From positions 62,001 to 126,000 of the forward strand of contig NZ_JAWQLY010000006.1 in NCBI RefSeq assembly GCF_033446685.1: a stretch of DNA of 64,000 nt, read 5' to 3'. Made by a program: the position numbers and the translations under genes. Origin of the DNA: Modicisalibacter sp033446685. Its GTDB lineage: Bacteria; Pseudomonadota; Gammaproteobacteria; Pseudomonadales; Halomonadaceae. Below are positions 24,534 to 34,273 of this stretch, piece after piece (position 1 is the stretch's first letter; the number at the start of each line of letters is the position of its first letter). A model generated the notes under the pieces. It was given only the letters and a program-made list of their open reading frames with translations, was not told the origin of the DNA and ran no database searches.

Positions 24534-26477
24534 TTAGGTGGTCAGTAGATTCTGGAGGGCCTGCTTAAGCGCATCCTGGCTAAACGGCTTGGTCAGCTTC
24601 GGCAGGTAGGCAGGTAACTGCAGCCGCTCGGTATAGCCCGATGTCAGGATAAGCGGGAGATGCGGCCAGCGTTGCTGGATGGCTTCCGCCAGCTCGGACC
24701 CGGTCATCTTGGGCATGGCATGGTCAGTGATGACCAGATCGACGGAGTCGTCCTGCTTGAGGATCTCGATCGCCTCGCTCGCGTCGCTTGCCTCGATGAC
24801 CTGATGCCCCAGGTCTTCCAGCATTGCAGTCATGCTGAACAGAACCAGGCTGTCATCATCGACGGCCAGTATCTTGAGCGATTGTTCAACCCGTTCTCTC
24901 GGTTCGGGCTGCTGCTGTGATTGGAGATCGGCCTGGCCTTCGCTGCTTTCGTGCTTCTTGGCCGGCAACCAGAGTTCAACCGTAGTGCCCTGACCCTTGT
25001 GGCTATCGATGTGTAGGCGCCCCGCCAATTGCTCGGCCATACCGTGCACCATGGACAAGCCCAGCCCAGTCCCCTCGCCCAGGTCCTTAGTGGTAAAAAA
25101 CGGATCCATGGCCTTGGCTTTCGTCGTCTCATCCATGCCTTGCCCCGTATCCGTCACGGCAAGGCGCACATACGGTCCCGGTTCCAAGGCCATGGCGTGG
25201 CCCGGCGTAACGATCTCATTATTCGCCGAGAGGATAATATTCCCCCCCTCGGGCATGGCGTCACGCGCATTCACCATCAGATTGAGCAGGGCGAGTTCCA
25301 GTTGATTGGGGTCCGCCATAACGGCGTCCAGCTTCATGGAGAAGCGGGTCTCGATATGAATCTGCGGACCCAGTGACCGTTGCAGCATATCCGCCATGCC
25401 ATGGACCAGCGCCGGCACCTCAAGCGCCTCGGGACGCAGGTCCTGGCTCCGCGCGAAGGTCAACATGCGCTGGGTCAGCGAGACGCCGCGCTGGGCCCCC
25501 TTGATGGCATTGTTCAGCAGGCGCGTCGCCTTTGGGTCGTTCTGGAGATGCCCCGCGGCGACATTCAGGCTACCCAATATCACCATCAACAGGTTATTGA
25601 AATCGTGGGCGATTCCCCCGGTAAGCTGTCCGAGCGATTCCATCTTCTGCGACTGGAACAGGGCTTCGCGTGCCCGTGCCAGAGCTTTTTGCGTCTCTCT
25701 CGACTCGGTAATGTCCCGTGTGACCTTGGCGTACCCGAGCAGCGTGCCATCCTCACTGCGTATGGCATCGATGACCACATGCGCTATGAAAAGGCTCCCG
25801 TCCTTGCGCTGGCGACAACCCTCCTTCTCGAAGCGCCCCGTGGTGCGGGCGATGGCTAGCCCCCTTTCAGGCTCGCCCCTTGCCCGATCCTCCTCGGTAT
25901 AGAAACGGGAAAAGTGCTGCCCGATGATCTCCTCCGGCGCGTAACCCTTGATACGCTGGGCACCCTGATTCCAATTGCTTACCCGGCCTTCCGGGTCGAG
26001 CATACAGATTGCATAGTCGGTGACGCTCTGCACCAATAGCCTGAACTGGTGCTCGCTCCTGGCCAGCGCAGCTTCAGCCTGCTTGCGCTCGGTAAGGTCC
26101 CGGGTCACCTTGGCGAATCCTATCAACTCCCCCGAGGACGCCCAGATAGGGTCGATGACGACATTGGCCCAGAAGTGGCTACCGTCTTGGCGGACCCGCC
26201 AGCCTTCGTTCTCGAACCGACCTTCAGTTTCCGCGGTGGCAAGCGCATGTTTCGGCAGCTCCGCCCGCCGGTCGGATTCGGTATAGAAAACCGAAAAGTG
26301 CTGTCCGAGGATCTCGGCTTCTTGATACCCCTTGAAGCGTTGGGCACCGGGGTTCCAGCTAATGACCCGGCCCGAGGGATCGAGCATGAAGATGGCGTAG
26401 TCCGTTACCGCGTCAACGAGCAAGCGGTAGCGCCCTTCTTCGGTCGGACCCGCGTCGAGCTGATCAGATTGGTCCAT
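24534..26477 (-). CDS. PAS-PAS hybrid sensor histidine kinase with receiver domain
   Basis: A 647-residue soluble kinase with no membrane segment. It has two PAS domains (about 17-132 and 146-262) that are very alike (both TDYAI.MLDP.GRV..WN.GAQR.KGY, both FYTE.DR), a HisKA domain with the phospho-acceptor His in GGIAHDFNNLL, an HATPase domain (GTGLGLSMVHGMAEQ), and a C-terminal receiver (about 528-645) with the acceptor Asp in DLVITDHAMPKM. The domain order is that of hybrid kinases sensing a cytoplasmic redox, light or ligand signal. No response regulator gene adjoins it, so it is an orphan. AGGTGG precedes the ATG. Confidence 0.93.
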   Translation of the reverse strand: MDQSDQLDAGPTEEGRYRLLVDAVTDYAIFMLDPSGRVISWNPGAQRFKGYQEAEILGQHFSVFYTESDRRAELPKHALATAETEGRFENEGWRVRQDGSHFWANVVIDPIWASSGELIGFAKVTRDLTERKQAEAALARSEHQFRLLVQSVTDYAICMLDPEGRVSNWNQGAQRIKGYAPEEIIGQHFSRFYTEEDRARGEPERGLAIARTTGRFEKEGCRQRKDGSLFIAHVVIDAIRSEDGTLLGYAKVTRDITESRETQKALARAREALFQSQKMESLGQLTGGIAHDFNNLLMVILGSLNVAAGHLQNDPKATRLLNNAIKGAQRGVSLTQRMLTFARSQDLRPEALEVPALVHGMADMLQRSLGPQIHIETRFSMKLDAVMADPNQLELALLNLMVNARDAMPEGGNIILSANNEIVTPGHAMALEPGPYVRLAVTDTGQGMDETTKAKAMDPFFTTKDLGEGTGLGLSMVHGMAEQLAGRLHIDSHKGQGTTVELWLPAKKHESSEGQADLQSQQQPEPRERVEQSLKILAVDDDSLVLFSMTAMLEDLGHQVIEASDASEAIEILKQDDSVDLVITDHAMPKMTGSELAEAIQQRWPHLPLILTSGYTERLQLPAYLPKLTKPFSQDALKQALQNLLTT

Positions 26478-26756
26478 GAACCACCTAACGTTAGATAACT
26501 AAAAATTCATATTTTACACAGCCCCAGTGGGATTTGACGTATCGCGTGAGGTGCTGCTGGTGAGGTACTGCCAGATAGCCGCAGGATGGTGATACTCTCT
26601 CGTCTAACCGAGGGTTTGCGCACCCAGCACACTACCGTCCGGGGATGCCATTACCCTGCGGCTCCCTACGTACTTAGCTTTGCTTGTGTCCCTATCGGCC
26701 ACTGTCCTAGTGGCTTGACCGAAGCCAGCCTTGGCTTGGTAACGTTTTGCAACAAA
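26478..26756. other. Upstream region of the hybrid kinase, no gene seen
   Basis: A gap of about 330 bp up to 26808 that includes the terminator at 26757. It is less GC-rich near 26490-26520 (ACGTTAGATAACTAAAAATTC), which could hold the kinase promoter. A 61-codon plus-strand frame here has no family likeness and no ribosome site. Confidence 0.45.
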
Positions 26757-26782
26757 AAAGCCTGTCGGTAAAGGCAGGCTTT
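26757..26782 (-). terminator. Intrinsic terminator of the mipA-RR-HK operon
   Basis: AAAGCCTG and CAGGCTTT form an 8-bp stem around a 10-base loop. On the minus strand the stem is followed by a run of T (TTTTTTG). It lies 26 bp past the sensor kinase stop. Confidence 0.85.
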
Positions 26783-26808
26783 CGTATTAAGCGTTTGATA
26801 CAATGGAA

Positions 26809-28197
26809 CTAAATGTCTCTTTCAGTCTCGTTTGAGCGCTCTCCATTCGACAGCCGAAACCGCAGCCCTGGTTCAGCCCGCTCGGCCGTGAGGCGCCAGC
26901 CATGCGTCATGGCGATCTCCTGGCAGATTGCCAGGCCGAGCCCGGCCCCGTGATCGCGCCGGTGCGCGGCACGCCAGAATCGCTCGAACAACAAGGGAAG
27001 CTGTGCTAAATCGACGCCCGGTCCCCTGTCCCGCACCGTTACCGTCTCGCCTTGGATCTCCACACTGACCGAGGTCCGCGCGGGCGCATGCTGAATGGCG
27101 TTTTCCAGCAGGTTCTTCAGCAGTGTGAAGCAGGCCGCGCGATCGGCCCTCCACTGCACGTCCTCGACAGCGCGCACCGTCAGGTGCACGTCGGCGGTTT
27201 CGGCCATGCGCTGCAGGTAAGCGGCGGCCTCGTGGGCGATCTCCTGCACCGAAACGACGGCAAAGCTATAGTTGTGCGCCTCGCTCGCTTCGGCCAGGAG
27301 CAGAAGCTGCTGCACCTGCCGCGTCATGTATTCGACGTCGCTCAACAGCGAGTCGCGGTCGTTCCCGCCATCCTCTCTCAACTCGATCTGGGCACGGATC
27401 AACGCAAGTGGCGTCTTCAATTCGTGTGCCGCGTTGGCAAGAAATTCCTGCTGCACGCGATAGCCCCGTTCGAGATGCTCCAGGGCGCGATTGAAGCTGT
27501 CGACGAGCGGCGTGATCTCCGCGGGCACCGCGTCCGTATTCAGTCGGGCGTTGATGGAGCGCGGCGAGATGGCCGCCGCGGACTCCGATACGTCTCGCAA
27601 CGGCTTGAGGGTATAGCGCAGGGTGATATAGGCGCACAACCCGAAGGCGACGAACAGCACGAGTCCAAACACCGCCACGCCAGCGACCACCTGCGGCAAG
27701 GCCACGATATAGACGACATCCAGGAACCTCGCACTGACCGCGAATTGCAGATACCACCTTCGCCCCTGATGCTCGAGGGGCTGTGTGGCGCCGTAGTAGG
27801 TCTTTCCCTCATGCTCGAAGGTGAAGTTGCCACGCGCCAATCGTCGAGGATCGCCGTCGGCCGGCCAGAAGGCTTCTCCGGCACTCGAAACCACCGCCAC
27901 GTTCCCGGCGTCATCCAGAATCCGATAGGCCGTTTCACGCTGCGGGCCTTCGTACAGCCAGGCGCGGTCGTTCATGCTCGCGTCGAAGCCGACGGGCCGA
28001 CCACGACTATCGAACTGGACATTGTCCACCAGCCCCTCGGCCGCATCGGCCAGGTCCATCCGCGCCAGCACGTTGCTCTGCAGCAACGCCGTCGCCGCGA
28101 TCACCAGCAGCGTGATGCTGAGCACCATGCCCGCCACATAGGCCAGCAGGACCTTGAATCGCAGACTATTCAGTGGCATCACCTTCGCGAAGCGCAT
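26809..28197 (-). CDS. Membrane sensor histidine kinase
   Basis: 462 residues. TM1 (about 17-38) and TM2 (about 170-192) flank a periplasmic sensor, followed by HAMP, HisKA with His in LANAAHELKTPLALI, an N box in LLKNLLENAIQHAP, and G boxes DRGPGVD and GAGLGLAI. The layout resembles QseC/TctE-type kinases paired with OmpR-family regulators. Its start overlaps the regulator gene by 32 bp, so the two are coupled. It should phosphorylate the regulator at 28166-28852; its likely stimulus is an envelope stress or an efflux substrate, judged from the mipA and RND neighbours. Confidence 0.92.
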   Translation of the reverse strand: MRFAKVMPLNSLRFKVLLAYVAGMVLSITLLVIAATALLQSNVLARMDLADAAEGLVDNVQFDSRGRPVGFDASMNDRAWLYEGPQRETAYRILDDAGNVAVVSSAGEAFWPADGDPRRLARGNFTFEHEGKTYYGATQPLEHQGRRWYLQFAVSARFLDVVYIVALPQVVAGVAVFGLVLFVAFGLCAYITLRYTLKPLRDVSESAAAISPRSINARLNTDAVPAEITPLVDSFNRALEHLERGYRVQQEFLANAAHELKTPLALIRAQIELREDGGNDRDSLLSDVEYMTRQVQQLLLLAEASEAHNYSFAVVSVQEIAHEAAAYLQRMAETADVHLTVRAVEDVQWRADRAACFTLLKNLLENAIQHAPARTSVSVEIQGETVTVRDRGPGVDLAQLPLLFERFWRAAHRRDHGAGLGLAICQEIAMTHGWRLTAERAEPGLRFRLSNGERSNETERDI

Positions 28198-28852
28198 ACC
28201 CCAGCCCCCTGACGTTGACGATCCGCTGGCGCGAGCCGATGGCGAGCAGCTTGCGACGTAGTCGATGCAGGGCCACGTCCAGGGCGTTGGGCGTGACCGC
28301 CTCGCTCAGCCCCCAGGCTGCCGCTTCCAGCGCGCCCCGCCGCACGACCTCATCGTGTTTGTGCAAAAGCAGTTGCATGATGTGCAGTTCCGCCGGGGCC
28401 AGGGTGACGCTCTCTTCGCCGCTGCACAGCACGCCGGTCTCGGAACGCAGCGTCAGGTCGTCGTGACTGGGATCGAGCGCATGGAGTGCCACGGGGCGGC
28501 GCAGCAAGGCCCGCACGCGCGCCACCATCTCGTCCATGGCGAACGGCTTGGGCAGATAGTCGTCGGCGCCGGCTTCGAGGCCCGCCACGCGGTCATGCAG
28601 CGCATCGCGTGCCGTCAGCACCAGGCACGGCACGCCCAGACCGGCGTGGCGCATCTTCTGCAGCAGGATGAGGCCGTCACCGTCCGGCAACCCCCGATCG
28701 AGGATCAAGCCCTGATAGGGCATCTGCTGGATGGCCGCCCACGCAGAATCGATGCGATCGGTCACATCGACGGCAATGCCGGCGGACGCCAGTCCCTTGC
28801 ACACCAGCCGGGCCAGCCGGTCATGGTCCTCGATCAGGAGTACTCGGCTCAT
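28166..28852 (-). CDS. OmpR-family response regulator
   Basis: 228 residues. The receiver domain (1-115) has the acidic pair near the N-terminus (IEDHDR), the acceptor Asp in GLILDRGLPDGDG, Thr in LVLTAR, and Lys in YLPKPF. The C-terminal winged helix (about 130-222) ends VNVRGLGYALRE, typical of the OmpR/PhoB group. The ATG overlaps the mipA stop by one base (TGATG), and the kinase gene overlaps its 3' end. It may bind the 11-bp direct repeats at 29723. Confidence 0.94.
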   Translation of the reverse strand: MSRVLLIEDHDRLARLVCKGLASAGIAVDVTDRIDSAWAAIQQMPYQGLILDRGLPDGDGLILLQKMRHAGLGVPCLVLTARDALHDRVAGLEAGADDYLPKPFAMDEMVARVRALLRRPVALHALDPSHDDLTLRSETGVLCSGEESVTLAPAELHIMQLLLHKHDEVVRRGALEAAAWGLSEAVTPNALDVALHRLRRKLLAIGSRQRIVNVRGLGYALREGDATE

Positions 28853-29670
28853 CAGAAACTGTAGATATAGCCCACGAACACGGCGTTGGCTGTCGAGCGA
28901 TCCACCAGCGGGCTGTCCTTGATTTCGTCAGCCAGGCTCGTCACCTCGACATCCATGAGCACGGAATGGCGACTATTGAACTGATAGGCGCCACGCACGC
29001 CCAGCTCGGTGCTGACGCCGGACTCTCCCGAGTAGACGGGACGGCCAATGCGGGCCTCGCTGTCGCGGACGCCGAAATAATAGTCAATGTACTTATCGTC
29101 CTGCCAGGTCGCGCCCACGCGCGGGGTGAGCATCACGTGTTCGCCGAATTGCCAGGTTCTCTCCAGGCCGAGATTGAAGCGCTGACCGTTGCTGTCGCCC
29201 GAGGCGTCGGCGAGCCATTCGGCGCTGACCTCGAACAGCTCGCTTTCCCATTCCATCTTGGCGCCCGCCCAGAAGCCACCATCGCGATCGCTCATGCCGT
29301 CGAGGATATCGGCGTCGCCTTCCTCGTAGCCGCTTTCATCGTACTCGGCGACGATGCCGAAGTTGAGCGCTTGTGAGTCATTGATATCGACACTCGGCAG
29401 CTTGAATTCGATCTGCGGGCCGAACACATGGATGTAGCGATTCTCGACCTCGAGCAATGGTAGCGGGGTGTTTTCCCGATCGATATCGGTGTAAGGCTCC
29501 TGCTCGCTCATCACGCCGAGGCCCAGCGCCCAGGATGTCGACCCGTCGTCGGCCGGTTCCCCGGCGAAGGTCGTCATCGGTGCGCAGAGCCCGATGACAA
29601 GCATTGATACGGCCGCCTTGCGCGAGGCGGAACCATGGAAGATCGAGGCGGGCGGGTACGATAGAGACAT
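28852..29670 (-). CDS. MipA/OmpV-family outer-membrane protein
   Basis: About 272 residues. A signal peptide ends near MTTFA, followed by the MipA/OmpV beta-barrel (SWALGLGVMSEQEPYTD, LPLLEVENRYIHVFGPQIEFKLP, and a C-terminal ANAVFVGYIYSF ending in Phe). Members scaffold MltA or act in antibiotic sensing and polymyxin-linked stress. The start at 29670 (MSLSYPP) is marginally better than the one 15 bases upstream. It is the first gene of an operon with the response regulator and kinase, an arrangement known for MipA homologues, and is divergent from an RND efflux operon. Confidence 0.9.
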   Translation of the reverse strand: MSLSYPPASIFHGSASRKAAVSMLVIGLCAPMTTFAGEPADDGSTSWALGLGVMSEQEPYTDIDRENTPLPLLEVENRYIHVFGPQIEFKLPSVDINDSQALNFGIVAEYDESGYEEGDADILDGMSDRDGGFWAGAKMEWESELFEVSAEWLADASGDSNGQRFNLGLERTWQFGEHVMLTPRVGATWQDDKYIDYYFGVRDSEARIGRPVYSGESGVSTELGVRGAYQFNSRHSVLMDVEVTSLADEIKDSPLVDRSTANAVFVGYIYSF

Positions 29671-29722
29671 GGGGTTTTCTCGCATGACATTGAAGGACAG
29701 AGCTCACTTTCGCAGCCGTCCT

Positions 29723-29744
29723 CTTACTGGAAACTTACCGAAAG
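29723..29744. promoter_or_regulatory. 11-bp tandem repeat, probable response-regulator site
   Basis: CTTACTGGAAA (29723-29733) is followed immediately by CTTACCGAAAG (29734-29744). Two direct repeats 11 bp apart are the usual OmpR-family layout. Further CTTACCGG-like elements lie at about 29767-29774 (reverse orientation) and 29790-29796. The region is shared by mipA and the RND operon. Confidence 0.6.
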
Positions 29745-29915
29745 TCCCTCGATCGCTGCGAGCCGCCGGTAAGTATTCTGAAAGACGCGTTACCGGATAG
29801 TCCCGTCCCATGAGAGACGAGGACACCGCATGATTTCATACCCCGGTTTCATTCCCGTTGCCTTTTTGTCCCGCCGATGCTCGGCAGTGCTGCGTGGCAA
29901 GCAGGGAGCGCAACG

Positions 29916-31061
29916 ATGAGAAGACTACGCGCATTCGCGGCCGCCTTGGTGATCGCTGCGATCCTGTTCGTCGCTGTCGCATGGACCCTGCATGCCACCC
30001 GCAACGCCGCAGGTGAAGAGCAGGCCATTGCGGTCGCGCAGCCCGCGCTGAGCGTGGCGGTCACGACGCTACGCCCCGCCACGCTGCCGATCCGGCTCCC
30101 CGCCAACGGGAACGTCATGGCCTGGCAGGAGGCCAGCATCGGCAACGAGACGGACGGCCTGCGTCTGGCCAGCGTCGAGGTCAACGTCGGCGATATCGTC
30201 CGGCGCGGCCAGGTGCTCGCCACTTTCGCATCCGACACGCTGAGCGCCGAACTCGCGCGCAGCCGCGCCGCCGTCGCCGAGGCCGAGGCGGTTCTCGCCG
30301 AAGCCAAGGGCAACGCACGGCGCGCCCGCAAGTTGCAGGTGACCGGCGCGATGACGGCGCAGCAGATCCAACAATACCTCACGGCGGAACGTACCGCGCA
30401 AGCACGCCTGGAAGCGGCGCAAGCGGACGAAAGAACGCAGCGGCTGCGCTTGGCCCAGACCCAGGTAATCCCCCCCGACGATGGCGTAATTTCGGCCCGC
30501 AGCGCCACGGTCGGCGCGGTGCTTCCCGCGGGCCAGGAACTGTTTCGGCTGATCCGTGATGGCCGGCTCGAATGGCGCGCCGAGGTCGCCGCGTCCGATC
30601 TCGCGAAGCTGCAACCCGATCAGGTCGCCAGGCTCACCCTGCCGGGAGGCGGCGAGTTGGAGGGCCGTGTGCGCACGATCGCTCCGCTTGTGGACGTCTC
30701 CACCGGCAATGGCATGGTCTATGTCGACCTACCGGCAAGCGACGTCGCTCGGGCGGGAATGTTCGCGCGTGGCGAATTCGAGCTAGGAACGCGGCAGGCT
30801 CTGACCCTGCCGCAAAGCGCGGTGCTGCTGCGCGACGGCTTCAGCTACGTGATGCGTCTCGGCCCGGACTCCCGGGTCGTACAGACCAAGGTGACGATGG
30901 GCCGGCGGGTGGGAGAGCGCATCGAGATCGCCGGCGGCATCGGGGCGTCGGCTCCGGTGGTTGCCTCCGGAGGCGCCTTCCTCGGCGATGGCGATCTGGT
31001 TCGTGTGGTCGAGGATCCATCATCGTTGGATGCCATGAACCGAGCAGAGGAAACGCCATGA
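29916..31061 (+). CDS. RND efflux periplasmic adaptor (HlyD/MFP family)
   Basis: 381 residues. An N-terminal membrane anchor (about 5-26) is followed by the lipoyl half-motifs, an alpha-helical hairpin rich in Ala and Glu (about 110-180), and the beta-barrel with VIPPDDGVISARSATVGAVLPAGQELFRLIR. It connects the RND pump to an outer-membrane channel, which is not encoded here. GGGAG precedes the ATG at 29916; the longer frame to 29877 adds only non-matching residues. It overlaps the pump gene by four bases. Confidence 0.92.
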   Translation: MRRLRAFAAALVIAAILFVAVAWTLHATRNAAGEEQAIAVAQPALSVAVTTLRPATLPIRLPANGNVMAWQEASIGNETDGLRLASVEVNVGDIVRRGQVLATFASDTLSAELARSRAAVAEAEAVLAEAKGNARRARKLQVTGAMTAQQIQQYLTAERTAQARLEAAQADERTQRLRLAQTQVIPPDDGVISARSATVGAVLPAGQELFRLIRDGRLEWRAEVAASDLAKLQPDQVARLTLPGGGELEGRVRTIAPLVDVSTGNGMVYVDLPASDVARAGMFARGEFELGTRQALTLPQSAVLLRDGFSYVMRLGPDSRVVQTKVTMGRRVGERIEIAGGIGASAPVVASGGAFLGDGDLVRVVEDPSSLDAMNRAEETP

Positions 31062-34000
31062 ACCTCAACGTTTCCGCCTGGTCGATCCGCAACCCCACCC
31101 CGGTCGTACTGATGTTCATCGTGATCACGCTCGCGGGCTTGATGGCCTTCAGGACGATGAAGATCCAGGAATTCCCCGACGTCGAGATACCCGCAGTCAG
31201 CGTAACGGTTTCGCTACCCGGCGCCTCGCCCGCGCAGCTCGAAACCGATGTGGTGCGCAGGATCGAGGATTCGCTCGCGACGATGCAGGGGGTCGATCAC
31301 ATCACGAGCACCCTGAGCGACGGCAACGCGATCGTCACGGTCGAGTTTCGCCTCGAGAAGCCGCTGCAGGAGGCTCTCGACGACGTGCGCGACGCCGTCG
31401 CTCGCGTACGCGCCGACCTTCCGGCCGACCTGCGCGACCCGGTGATCGAGAAGGTGGAATTCTCCGGCAGGCCGATCCTGACCTATACGGTCGCCTCGTC
31501 GCGCATGGACGACGAAGCGCTTTCGTGGTTCGTCGACGACACGCTCAGCCGGACCCTGCTCGCGGTCCCCGGCGTCGGCGCCGTCTCGCGGGTCGGCGGC
31601 GTCACCCGCGAAGTGCATGTCGATCTCGATCCGGCGCGGCTGTTCGCGCTGGACACGACGGCGACGGACATCTCGCAACAGCTAAGCCAGGTGCAGCAGG
31701 AGGCGTCGGGCGGGCGTGTCGATCTCGGCAATGCCGAACACGCCGTGCGCACGATCGCCACCGTGCAGACCGCCGAACAGCTGGCCGATCTCGAAATCAC
31801 CCTGGGCGACGGCCGAAGCATCGAGCTCGGCCGGGTAGCCGCCGTCTCCGACACGGTCGCCGAACCACGTTCGGCCGCACTCTTGAATGGCAACCCGGTG
31901 GTCGGCTTCGAGATCGCGCGTGCGCGGGGATTCGGTGAGATCGACGTCGCCGAAGGGGTGCGCACCGCGCTCGATGCGTTGAAGGCAGAGCATCCCGACA
32001 TCACCGTCATCGAGGCGCTCAATCTCGTCGATCCCGTCGTCGAGAACTACCAGGGCTCGATGTGGCTGCTCTACGAGGGGGCGGCGCTGGCGGTGCTGGT
32101 GGTGTTCCTGTTCCTGCGCGACTGGCGGGCGACCTTCGTGGCGGCGGTCGCGCTGCCGCTGTCGGCGATCCCCACCTTCGCGGCGATGTACCTGATGGGC
32201 TTCACGATCAATATCGTGACGCTGCTGTCGCTGTCACTGGTGATCGGCATCCTGGTCGACGACGCCATCGTCGAGGTCGAGAACATCGAGCGCCACCTGC
32301 TGATGGGCAAGAAGCCCTACCAGGCGGCGATGGAAGCCGCCGCCGAGATAGGCCTGGCGGTCGTCGCGACCACCTTCGCGTTGATCGCGGTGTTCCTGCC
32401 GACGGCGTTCATGAGTGGCATCGTCGGCAAGTTCTTCGTGCAGTTCGGCTGGACGGCGGCGACCGCGGTGTTCTTCTCGCTGGTCGTCGCCCGCCTGCTG
32501 ACGCCGATGATGGCGGCCTACCTGCTGCGTGCGCCGAAGCCGCATGCCGAGCGCGAGCCGCGCTGGATGAGTGTCTACCTGGCGGGCGCACGCTGGTGCC
32601 TGCGCCATCGCCTGCTGGTGATTGTCGGCTCCTCGGCTTTCTTCGTCGGCGGATTGGCGCTCGCTACGACGCTTCCCGATGCCTTCATTCCAGCGGATGA
32701 CAACTCTCAAACCCAGGTGACCCTCACGCTGCCGCCCGGCAGCAAGCTGCGCGACATGCTCTCGCTCGCCGAGCGGGCGCGGGGCATTCTCCAGCACCAC
32801 GAGCACGTGAAAAGGGTTTACACGGCGATCGGTGCGGGCAATTCAGGCGACGATCCGTCCGAGTCGACGGGCGCTACCGGCGCTGATGTCCGCACCGCCG
32901 TGCTGACGATAAACCTAACCCACCGTGACGACCGTCCGGGCTTGAAAAGACAGGCGATCGAGGCGCAGTTTCGCGATGGCCTTGCAACGCTGCCCGGCGT
33001 GCGCGTGAGCGTAGGCGAGGGCGACTCGAGCGAGAATTATGTGCTGGTACTCGCCGGCGAAGACAGCCGAATACTCGAGCATCATGCGCAGCGGGTGGAG
33101 CGCGAATTGCGCACGATCCCCGGCATCGGCGCGGTCATCTCGAGCGCGGGCCTGGCACAGCCCGAACTTCTCGTGCGGCCCGATTTCGCGCGCGCGGCCG
33201 ACCTGGGCGTCAGCTCGGCGGCGATCGCCGAAACGCTGCGCGTCGCCACGCTGGGCGACTACGATCAGGAACTCGCCAAGCTCAACCTGAGCGAGCGCCA
33301 GGTACCCATCGTCGTCAGGCTCGCCGATGCCGCCCGCGAGGACCTGCAGACGCTCAAGCGTCTGCCGGTACCCGGTGCGCGTGGAGCGGTACCGCTGGAA
33401 AACGTCGCCACCCTAGAGATCGGCAGCGGCCCTTCGCAGATCACCCGCTACGACCGCATGCGCAACATCAACTTCGAGGTCGAATTGAACGGCCGGGAGC
33501 TGGGTGAGGTGGAACAGGCGGTACTCGCGCTGCCCAGCCTGCAGAAGCTGCCGCCGGGGGTAACGCGGGCATCGAGCGGTGATGCCGAAGAGATGGGCGA
33601 GCTCGCTTCCGGCTTCGGCCTGGCAATGCTGACCGGCGTACTGTGCATCTACATGGTACTGGTGCTGCTGCTGAAGGACTTCGTGCAGCCGGCGACCATT
33701 CTGGCCGCACTGGTGCTATCGGTTCCAGGCGCATTCCTGGCGCTGTTCGTCACCGGCTCCGCGCTGTCGATGCCCTCGATGATTGGGCTGATCATGTTGA
33801 TGGGCATCGCGACCAAGAACTCGATCCTGTTGATCGACTACATCATCATCGCCCGCCGCGATCATGGCCTGGAGCGCCGGGACGCGATCATCGACGCCTG
33901 CCGCAAGCGCGCCCGCCCAATCGTGATGACGACCATCGCCATGGGTGCCGGCATGCTGCCGATCGCGCTCGGCTGGGGCGCCGATCCCAGCTTCCGCGCG

Positions 34001-34147
34001 CCGATGGCGATCGTCGTGATCGGCGGCCTGCTCACTTCAACGCTGCTGAGCCTGCTCGTCATTCCGGTGGTGTACAGCTACGTGGACGACGTCGTGCAAT
34101 GGACCGTCCGGCGCTTTGGAGGCGAACGCCGGGCATGCCAACCGTGA
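31058..34147 (+). CDS. RND multidrug efflux transporter permease (AcrB family)
   Basis: 1029 residues, full length for the family. TM1 opens with NVSAWSIRNPTPVVLMFIVITLAGLMAF. The proton-relay Asp pair is in TM4 (LVIGILVDDAIVEVENIERHL), and the second half ends with the matching helices (GLIMLMGIATKNSILLIDYI). The N-terminal pattern KIQEFPDVEIPAVSVTVSLPGASPAQLETDV is shared with the HAE-type pumps that use a single adaptor. The start overlaps the adaptor stop (ATGA). The divergent MipA two-component operon is a likely regulator. Confidence 0.95.
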   Translation: MNLNVSAWSIRNPTPVVLMFIVITLAGLMAFRTMKIQEFPDVEIPAVSVTVSLPGASPAQLETDVVRRIEDSLATMQGVDHITSTLSDGNAIVTVEFRLEKPLQEALDDVRDAVARVRADLPADLRDPVIEKVEFSGRPILTYTVASSRMDDEALSWFVDDTLSRTLLAVPGVGAVSRVGGVTREVHVDLDPARLFALDTTATDISQQLSQVQQEASGGRVDLGNAEHAVRTIATVQTAEQLADLEITLGDGRSIELGRVAAVSDTVAEPRSAALLNGNPVVGFEIARARGFGEIDVAEGVRTALDALKAEHPDITVIEALNLVDPVVENYQGSMWLLYEGAALAVLVVFLFLRDWRATFVAAVALPLSAIPTFAAMYLMGFTINIVTLLSLSLVIGILVDDAIVEVENIERHLLMGKKPYQAAMEAAAEIGLAVVATTFALIAVFLPTAFMSGIVGKFFVQFGWTAATAVFFSLVVARLLTPMMAAYLLRAPKPHAEREPRWMSVYLAGARWCLRHRLLVIVGSSAFFVGGLALATTLPDAFIPADDNSQTQVTLTLPPGSKLRDMLSLAERARGILQHHEHVKRVYTAIGAGNSGDDPSESTGATGADVRTAVLTINLTHRDDRPGLKRQAIEAQFRDGLATLPGVRVSVGEGDSSENYVLVLAGEDSRILEHHAQRVERELRTIPGIGAVISSAGLAQPELLVRPDFARAADLGVSSAAIAETLRVATLGDYDQELAKLNLSERQVPIVVRLADAAREDLQTLKRLPVPGARGAVPLENVATLEIGSGPSQITRYDRMRNINFEVELNGRELGEVEQAVLALPSLQKLPPGVTRASSGDAEEMGELASGFGLAMLTGVLCIYMVLVLLLKDFVQPATILAALVLSVPGAFLALFVTGSALSMPSMIGLIMLMGIATKNSILLIDYIIIARRDHGLERRDAIIDACRKRARPIVMTTIAMGAGMLPIALGWGADPSFRAPMAIVVIGGLLTSTLLSLLVIPVVYSYVDDVVQWTVRRFGGERRACQP

Positions 34148-34273
34148 GCGCGAATTCTGGTGTAGATTGCTTAAACTCTCGATTACTTCCAGTAAGCTTG
34201 AGATTGACTGGATACCGGTACTTCTCGTACCCGTCCGATCGTACATGCCTTGTCCTGATTCAGGAGAACAGCC

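Noticed and set aside
26586..26771. 61-codon plus-strand frame in the gap before the hybrid kinase
   Set aside because: No ribosome site or family likeness, and it ends inside the terminator.
27052..28212. 386-codon plus-strand frame over the sensor kinase
   Set aside because: The minus-strand frame has all the kinase motifs; this one has none.
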